Part shown: one piece after another, positions 59,683 through 64,000 of the stretch | How positions within the stretch are numbered: position 1 is the stretch's first letter | Layout of the letters: every line of letters starts with the position of its first letter | NCBI RefSeq assembly: GCF_004365355.1 | Contig: NZ_SODP01000002.1 | Coordinates: 2,105,846 to 2,169,845, forward strand | Source: Kribbella pratensis | GTDB taxonomy: Bacteria > Actinomycetota > Actinomycetes > Propionibacteriales > Kribbellaceae | Direction of reading: 5' to 3' | Length of the DNA: 64,000 bases | The notes under the pieces: model-generated | What the model was told of the DNA's origin: nothing | The model's input: the letters and a program-made list of their open reading frames with translations, nothing else | Databases searched by the model: none | Translations under genes and position numbers: made by a program

Positions 59683-60651
59683 TCAGTCCCCGCGGGACGC
59701 GGGCGGCTGCCGGTGGGCTTGGGGTTGGTTGGCCGAGCGGCGGGGAGCCGGCGTGGTGCCGGAAGCTGGGCCCTGCGCGCTGTGGAGAGGCGGTGCCGCA
59801 CCGAGGCCGGCGTCCATGCTCCTTCGGAGATCCTGGTTGGTCGACCAGTACTCCACGATGTCGTTAATCTTCGTGTTGGCCTGCTGGAACGCCTGCAGGC
59901 CCGCCAGCGCGGACATCTTCACGTCAAGAGGATCGTTGGGGTCATACCCGTGGATCGACGCGAACGCCGGCTTCATGACAGCCTCGATCTCCGCGACCGC
60001 ACCGGCACGCGCCTGCGCAGGCATCACGTCGGACAGGGTCTTGTCGTACAGAAGTTCGGCAGCGACCCGGAACTTGTCCTCCGCATTCACCACCGCCATC
60101 CGCAGGATCACCTCGTCCCCGGACAGCTCGATCCGCGCACCGACAGCGTTGGCGAACCGCTCGACCGCCGGCCGATACTCGCCGTACGGCGGAGGCGTGC
60201 TGGCCTCGCTGATGCCTGGTGCGATGCGCTCCAGATCAAGCTCGTCGATGTACCTGTCCAGCAGGATCTGCGTCGCGAGTTCCGTCGTTGCCTCCTCGAC
60301 AACCTCGTGCGCCGGCTGCTCCTTGTAAGCATCCATCCCGGTCGAGTGCGACGTCCCCCTCGCAGCGAGCAGGTGAATGTTCTCGTGCAGGATGACCCGG
60401 ATCGCTTCTTTGTACCGCTGCAGCGTCCAGTCGCCGTGCTGCTCGCCGGCCCGGTCGAACATGGTCTGAAGCGACTCGACGATGTGCTCCGGGTGGTAAC
60501 GGAGCGAGTTGTCGCGACAGGCCAGCCCCCACCACCTGCTGTCGGCCTCGAGCACATCCCAGACCCGGTTCCACGACGTGTGATCGGCCCCGGTGAGCCG
60601 CACCGCCACCTGGGCCTGCTCAGCCATCAACTGAGCGAAGCTAGCCACCAC
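59683..60651 (-). CDS. Putative HExxH zincin, paralogue 2 (unknown family)
   Basis: 322-aa soluble protein of unknown family. It has H89-E90-x2-H93 (VILHENIHLL) and, 26 residues on, E119-E120 followed by T123-E124 (VVEEATTE), the spacing of a gluzincin-like third ligand. Its N-terminal part (GLACRDNSL, FDRAGEQ, QRYKEAI) aligns with the 347-aa protein of this operon. The helical middle (to ~275) carries no other motif; the last ~45 residues are Pro/Arg/Gln-rich and disordered. No signal peptide or membrane helix. GTG 60651 lies 3 bases after the repeat-protein stop; ATG 60627 is an alternative. Confidence 0.8.
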   Translation of the reverse strand: MVASFAQLMAEQAQVAVRLTGADHTSWNRVWDVLEADSRWWGLACRDNSLRYHPEHIVESLQTMFDRAGEQHGDWTLQRYKEAIRVILHENIHLLAARGTSHSTGMDAYKEQPAHEVVEEATTELATQILLDRYIDELDLERIAPGISEASTPPPYGEYRPAVERFANAVGARIELSGDEVILRMAVVNAEDKFRVAAELLYDKTLSDVMPAQARAGAVAEIEAVMKPAFASIHGYDPNDPLDVKMSALAGLQAFQQANTKINDIVEYWSTNQDLRRSMDAGLGAAPPLHSAQGPASGTTPAPRRSANQPQAHRQPPASRGD

Positions 60652-60654
60652 GCC

Positions 60655-61077
60655 TCAACCCCCAGCCAGAAGCTGGCGCGACGTCCTACCGCCTGACTCG
60701 ACCTGGTTAGTGTGCGCGGGCAGCTGTCTGGCGATCCCCAGACGCTGGTACGACTTTCTGCCGCCCACCTCGGTCCGGTTAGTGTGCGCGGGCAGCTGTC
60801 CGGCGATCCCCGGACGCCGGCGCGACGTGCTGCCGTCGGCGATGAGCGGCTGGTGTGATTTCTTGCGGTCCGGGCTCGGCGACTGGTGCGACGTCGTGCC
60901 GCCGAACCTCAGACGCTGGCGTGCTGCTTTGTTGTCGGGGCTGAGTGGCTGATGTGGTGTCTTGCGGGCTGGGCTCGGCGGGTGGGGTGGCGTCGTACCG
61001 CCTGAATTCAGGCGGTGGTGTGCTGCTTTCTCGTCGGGGCTGAGTGGCTGGTGTGGTGTCTTGCGGGTCGGGGTCAT
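60655..61077 (-). CDS. Internally repeated, disordered basic protein
   Basis: 140-aa protein of unknown family, built from repeats. There are two 33-aa units (each starting RKTPHQPLSPD and ending in a GGTT stretch plus Pro/Ser), then a part unit and two 24-aa units (R-x-GIA-x-QLPAHTN-x-x-E-x-GGR), ending LLAGG. At the DNA level the copies are 99 and 72 bases apart, multiples of three. The ATG overlaps the stop of the upstream 141-aa gene (ATGA), and the stop is 3 bases before the next start; this coupling supports that it is translated. Likely unstructured, with Pro-rich motifs for partner binding. Confidence 0.75.
   Translation of the reverse strand: MTPTRKTPHQPLSPDEKAAHHRLNSGGTTPPHPPSPARKTPHQPLSPDNKAARQRLRFGGTTSHQSPSPDRKKSHQPLIADGSTSRRRPGIAGQLPAHTNRTEVGGRKSYQRLGIARQLPAHTNQVESGGRTSRQLLAGG
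60705..61070 (-). repeat. Coding tandem repeats of 72 and 99 bp
   Basis: A 72-bp unit starts at 60705 and 60777 (GGTTAGTGTGCGCGGGCAGC). A related larger unit starts at 60921 and 61020 (GTGCTGCTTT, 99 bases apart) with a diverged third copy near 60827. Both periods keep the reading frame of the 140-aa gene. Confidence 0.85.
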
Positions 61078-61499
61078 CTGTCGGGGTTGGTTGCTGGGGA
61101 GCTCTCCAGCGCTTCGATCTGCATAGCCAGGGACTCGGTCAGGGCGAGAATCTGGTGTTGTTCGGTCGTCTCGGCGACCGTGTCGGCGATCTGGCCGATC
61201 TCGTCGATGCCGGCACGGAGTGCGGCGATGCGTTCAGTGGGACTGCCCTGAGCGTTGCGGGCCCGGCGGTGGACGCGGACCGCTGCCGCCATCGCGCCGG
61301 AGACCGACGGTTGCTCCATGTCGAGAACCTGGGACAGTTGGGTGACGAGCAACTCGGCCTGGCTCTGGTCGGATCGCGGCTCGACGAGCGGAACCAGGGC
61401 TCGCAAGCGCTCCACCTCGCCCGCGAGCGTGGCCGAGTCCATCGAGCGCGCGGCAGCCAGCACTTGCGCGTACTCCGCATCGAACGTCCGATAGTCCAT
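61074..61499 (-). CDS. Helical protein of unknown family, 141 aa
   Basis: Small acidic, almost entirely helical protein (long Ala/Glu/Leu/Gln runs; no Cys). No signal peptide, membrane helix or known motif. It has heptad-like spacing at LAGEVERLRALVPLVEP and GIDEIGQIADTVAETTEQHQIL (broken by charged residues), so coiled-coil interaction is possible. It is coupled to the repeat protein by ATGA and follows the 347-aa HExxH gene after 51 bases. Confidence 0.75.
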   Translation of the reverse strand: MDYRTFDAEYAQVLAAARSMDSATLAGEVERLRALVPLVEPRSDQSQAELLVTQLSQVLDMEQPSVSGAMAAAVRVHRRARNAQGSPTERIAALRAGIDEIGQIADTVAETTEQHQILALTESLAMQIEALESSPATNPDR

Positions 61500-61550
61500 A
61501 CCTCAGTATCCCGACCTACCGGTTCGCGCCGAGGACTCCCGGGGTGCACG

Positions 61551-62594
61551 TCATCCATACGGTTCACGACAGCGTTCACGGGCGTAATAGGTCAGTGCGG
61601 CGGCGGGTCGGTCTCGACCTGGGTGCAGGTGGGCGGATTGGCTGGCGGATTGGGTGCGGGCGGCGGACGGGGGTGTGAGGCCGGATAGGGCTGCTTCCTG
61701 GGGTGATGGGGTGCGGCGGTTCGGGACTGGCGGCGGCAGGCTGCAGGCGTTTGCGTGGGTCAGGGTGCGATCGGCGTGGACAGGGCTGAACGTGTAGGCG
61801 GACTTGGCGGACTGGATCTCCTGGTTGAGGTGGTCGAGGAGTTGGTCGGCGGTGGAGATGGACTTTGCAGCGGCGAAGCCGGGCGCGGTGAGCTCGTAGG
61901 CGTCGAGGTGGTCGAGGCCCGCGCGGAGGATGGACTCCAAACGGGACCGGGTGTCCGCGCCGACTGGTTCAAGAGCGGGGAGGCGCGTGGAGTTGTAGAC
62001 GAGCGTGACGAGCAAGGGGAACTGACCGGCCGCGGTCTGGCGGTTGAGCAGATCGATGACTTCGCCGCGGGACAGGTCGTTGCGAGACTCCAGATCGCTG
62101 GTCAGTTTGCGGACAGCCGGGACGAACGCGGCGTAGTACCCACCGGCCTGGACCGATTCGATGCCGGGGGCAACTTTGTCGACACCTAGTCGATGGATGT
62201 AGTCGTCGAGGTGATCCTGCGCCCAGGCTTCGGTGACGCCCTCCTCGAGTTCGCGGCTGCCGGGTTTGATGAACGCCTCGCGGGCGGCTTCCTGCGTTGA
62301 TCCCGACGGGCCTAGGAAGTGGGCGTGTTCGTGGAGCAACGTGGCCAGGGACTCGCGGTACCGGACGAGGGTGGCGGTCGGTTGCTGCTCGCCGGCGTGC
62401 TTGTACAACTGGCGCAGCGGATCGAGGATGGTTTCGCCGTCGAGGTAGAGCGTGCCGTCCCAATGCGCGAGCCCGAGGATGGCGCCGGTGGACTCGATGA
62501 TGCGACCGTTCCAAGCGGACTGGTCGGCCGAGGCGAGAACGCGTGCGGTCTCGCCACTTGCCGCCAGCAGCTCGTCGACTGAGCTGCAGGTCAT
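61551..62594 (-). CDS. Putative HExxH zincin, paralogue 1 (unknown family)
   Basis: 347-aa protein paralogous to the 322-aa product. H88-E89-x2-H92 (LLHEHAHFLG) and, 25 residues later, E117-E118 with T121-E122 (LEEGVTE) form a putative zinc site. Shared segments include W-N near residue 28, GLAHWDGTLY, KHAGEQ, LVRYRESL and VAPGIESV. The last ~80 residues are Pro/Ser/Arg-rich. The ATG overlaps the 69-aa gene stop (ATGA). No secretion signal. Family unknown; a proteolytic or other metal-dependent function is inferred from the HExxH pattern alone. Confidence 0.8.
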   Translation of the reverse strand: MTCSSVDELLAASGETARVLASADQSAWNGRIIESTGAILGLAHWDGTLYLDGETILDPLRQLYKHAGEQQPTATLVRYRESLATLLHEHAHFLGPSGSTQEAAREAFIKPGSRELEEGVTEAWAQDHLDDYIHRLGVDKVAPGIESVQAGGYYAAFVPAVRKLTSDLESRNDLSRGEVIDLLNRQTAAGQFPLLVTLVYNSTRLPALEPVGADTRSRLESILRAGLDHLDAYELTAPGFAAAKSISTADQLLDHLNQEIQSAKSAYTFSPVHADRTLTHANACSLPPPVPNRRTPSPQEAALSGLTPPSAARTQSASQSAHLHPGRDRPAAALTYYARERCREPYG

Positions 62595-62800
62595 GAGCGG
62601 AACGCGATCGCCAGACGAACGAGGGAGTCGGCTGTCCGGCGGAAGCGGGCTTGGTCGCGCGGGTCGTCGGCCTGCGCCGCGAGCCGGCCGAACTCGGTGA
62701 TGAGCCAGTCAGCCCGGGCTCGCCGCTCGGCAATGGTCGCTGCAGCAGCCTGCTCGTGATCAGGGGTTGAGCCGAGCGTCGTACCGGATGGGTGCTCCAT
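62591..62800 (-). CDS. Small helical protein, 69 aa, first gene of the HExxH operon
   Basis: 69-aa basic/acidic helical protein (RRARADWLITEFGRLAAQADD and RFRRTADSLVRLAIAF). GGGAGG lies 7 bases before the ATG, a strong ribosome site. It overlaps the HExxH gene by 4 bases. Unknown family; size and context suggest an adaptor, chaperone or antidote to a neighbour (inference only). Confidence 0.72.
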   Translation of the reverse strand: MEHPSGTTLGSTPDHEQAAAATIAERRARADWLITEFGRLAAQADDPRDQARFRRTADSLVRLAIAFRS

Positions 62801-62844
62801 GAGATGTCCTCCCGAGGTGTGAAGTCGGCGGAGAACATACGGAG

Positions 62845-62869
62845 ATCGGCCGCGAAATCAGCGGCCGAT
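62845..62869 (-). terminator. Hairpin between the DUF72 gene and the HExxH operon
   Basis: Perfect 9-bp stem ATCGGCCGC / GCGGCCGAT with a 7-base loop, 18 bases after the DUF72 stop and 45 bases before the first gene of the HExxH operon, on the minus strand. Confidence 0.7.
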
Positions 62870-62877
62870 TCTGGAAC

Positions 62878-62886
62878 TGTGGATAA
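62878..62886 (-). other. DnaA-box sequence
   Basis: TTATCCACA on the minus strand (TGTGGATAA on plus), immediately before the DUF72 stop codon and outside known coding sequence. Confidence 0.4.
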
Positions 62887-63717
62887 CTAGAACAGCGTCG
62901 GCGGTTCGGTTGCGACCGGCTCCGGGAGCGGGGCGAGCTCGGGGACGGCGGCGGCGACGGTCGCGTAGAAGTGGCGAGCGAGGTTCAGCGCCTCGACGTT
63001 GTCGGGGGTATGCAGGAAGATCGTCGGCGAGCGGCCCTCCGAGAGCCAGCGCACGACCAGGCCGACGAGATATCCCCAGCCGTCGATGGTCTCGGCCACC
63101 GAGTCGCGGCCGATGTAGCGAACGATCGGGTACGCGGTCAGGGCCCGGGTACGACGGGCCACGCGCGGCTTCTTCATCCACGCGTCGCGCTCGGCGAGGC
63201 TGGTCGGGCGCTGGGCGAAGAGCGTTCCGGTGTCGAACGGGATCCATTCGGCGTCGACGCGGGCGAGTACTCGCTCGAGGTTGGCGGCGGCTTCCGGCTC
63301 GTCGAAGAAGGAGCGGTGGCGGACCTCGACGGCGTACCGGAAGTCGCGGGGCACCTGGTGGAGGAAGGCGGCGAGCGCGCCGAGGTCGGTGGGGGAGAAC
63401 GCGGGCGGGAGTTGGATCCACACGGCGTGGTTGCGTGGGCCGAGCGGCTCGATCGCGTCGAGGAAGTTGCGGAACTCGGCCTCGACGTTCGTGAGCCGTC
63501 GCTCGTGCGTGATCACCTGCGGCAGCTTCACCACGAAGCGGAAATCGGCCGGCGTCTGAGCAGCCCAGTTCTCCACGGAAGCCCGCGACGGCGTGCCGTA
63601 GAACGTCGTGTTGCTCTCAACCGCGTTGCACCAGGACGCATACGCCCGCAGCTTGTCCCGAGAAGGCTGCGGCCATGCAGGATGCGTCCACTGCGCACAA
63701 CCGACATGCAGCCTCAT
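62887..63717 (-). CDS. DUF72 domain protein
   Basis: 276-aa TIM-barrel protein of family DUF72 (YecE-like), of unknown function. Markers are MRLHVGCAQWTHPAWPQPSRDKLRAYA broken at the W, AVESNTTFYGTPSRASVENWA, FVVKLPQVITHERRL, VWIQLPPAFSP, YAVEVRHRSFFDE and GYLVGLVVRWLSEG. The ATG overlaps the stop of the upstream GNAT gene (ATGA), so they form one transcript. Confidence 0.92.
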   Translation of the reverse strand: MRLHVGCAQWTHPAWPQPSRDKLRAYASWCNAVESNTTFYGTPSRASVENWAAQTPADFRFVVKLPQVITHERRLTNVEAEFRNFLDAIEPLGPRNHAVWIQLPPAFSPTDLGALAAFLHQVPRDFRYAVEVRHRSFFDEPEAAANLERVLARVDAEWIPFDTGTLFAQRPTSLAERDAWMKKPRVARRTRALTAYPIVRYIGRDSVAETIDGWGYLVGLVVRWLSEGRSPTIFLHTPDNVEALNLARHFYATVAAAVPELAPLPEPVATEPPTLF

Positions 63718-64000
63718 ATCGCCCGAACGTACTGCCGGCAGACATGAACCCGGGAGAACCGCGCCCGCACAGAAGCCTCGACCGAGATCGGCGCATGCAT
63801 GAAGGCGGTTACCGGTTTACCCAACGGGCCCGGCGCCTCGAAGCCGTCGGTATCGTCGTGCGCCGACTTGTAGACATGGAGATACCGGAAGTTCTCCGTG
63901 AACCCCGACCGCTGGTACCAAGCGTTCGCCGACGCGTCCCCGCGCGTCCATGCATCGAGTACGCCGCCCTGCAGCCGGGGGATGACCGCGTCGAGCAGCT
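63714..64000 (-). CDS. GNAT family N-acetyltransferase, 5' part outside the window
   Basis: The minus strand reads 94 codons to the stop at 63714. The visible C-terminal half includes AWTRGDASANAWYQRSGFTENFRYLHVY, broken here into the classic GNAT motif B (NAWYQRSGF). It ends with a hydrophilic tail (VEASVRARFSRVHVCRQYVRAI). The acetyl-CoA loop lies beyond the window edge. Confidence 0.85.
   Translation of the reverse strand, partial: LLDAVIPRLQGGVLDAWTRGDASANAWYQRSGFTENFRYLHVYKSAHDDTDGFEAPGPLGKPVTAFMHAPISVEASVRARFSRVHVCRQYVRAI

Noticed and set aside
59312..59685. CRISPR array
   Set aside because: Repeats are directly adjacent without unique spacers, and no cas genes are nearby.
59184..59801. 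205-aa minus-strand frame over the repeat array
   Set aside because: Its repeats shift frame every unit and it overlaps the ends of two better-supported genes.
58621..60696. 691-aa plus-strand open frame over the M20 end, repeat array and HExxH gene
   Set aside because: Passes antisense through real genes and through the 23-bp array, whose period is not a multiple of three; no conserved motifs.
60655..61077. Pup- or ubiquitin-like modifier because of the C-terminal GG
   Set aside because: No Pup-type GGE/GGQ end or beta-grasp pattern; GG also recurs inside the repeats.

Overview
The window comes from the chromosome of a high-GC actinomycete, most likely Kribbella or a close relative in the Propionibacteriales. 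This is inferred from the very GC-rich codon use, the many GTG starts with 4-base GTGA/ATGA overlaps, and the gene order yidC - khpB(jag) - rsmG - parA - parB on one side and trxA - trxB - anti-sigma - sigM - pseudokinase - murJ - DUF6049 - cca on the other. This is the actinobacterial origin-flanking block known from Mycobacterium (Rv3908-Rv3921). Several parS sites lie in it. No rRNA, tRNA, CRISPR array, integrase or complete insertion sequence was seen.

Layout. 1-5.5 kb: membrane insertase (partial), RNA-binding KhpB, RsmG, ParA and ParB with four parS-type sites. 5.5-10 kb (minus strand): methyltransferase, DUF3817 protein, SURF1, Ddl-like ligase and a PLP aminotransferase. 10-14.9 kb: GNAT, DUF2784 and permease-prefix proteins, PadR with an MMPL exporter and a repeated operator, and a VOC protein. 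15-25 kb (minus strand): CwlM-like amidase, thioredoxin system, SigM and its anti-sigma factor, a membrane pseudokinase, MurJ and DUF6049, all concerned with the cell envelope and redox balance. 25-36 kb: CCA-adding enzyme, aminotransferase IV, an AT-rich promoter with a DUF234-type ATPase, amidase, GH30 glycosidase with a divergent LacI regulator, and an M81 peptidase. 36-42.2 kb: TetR and a six-gene acyl-CoA operon (acyl-CoA dehydrogenase, SDR, APH-type kinase, histidine phosphatase, SDR, LLM oxidoreductase). 42.2-51.1 kb: a two-component system with two paralogous membrane-anchored proteins, divergent from a lipoprotein - membrane-fusion protein - ABC - FtsX/MacB-type permease exporter operon. 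51-59.2 kb: MFS, VOC, DUF4188, methyltransferase, thioesterase, alcohol dehydrogenase, YciI, a secreted zinc protease and an M20 peptidase.

59.2-62.9 kb is the least explained part. It is a tightly packed minus-strand operon of five genes: a 69-aa protein, a 347-aa HExxH protein, a 141-aa helical protein, a 140-aa internally repeated protein and a second, paralogous 322-aa HExxH protein. It ends in a 23-bp tandem-repeat array whose period is not a multiple of three. I recognise none of these families, and this is my main candidate for an undescribed system. The window ends with a DUF72 protein and a truncated GNAT gene.
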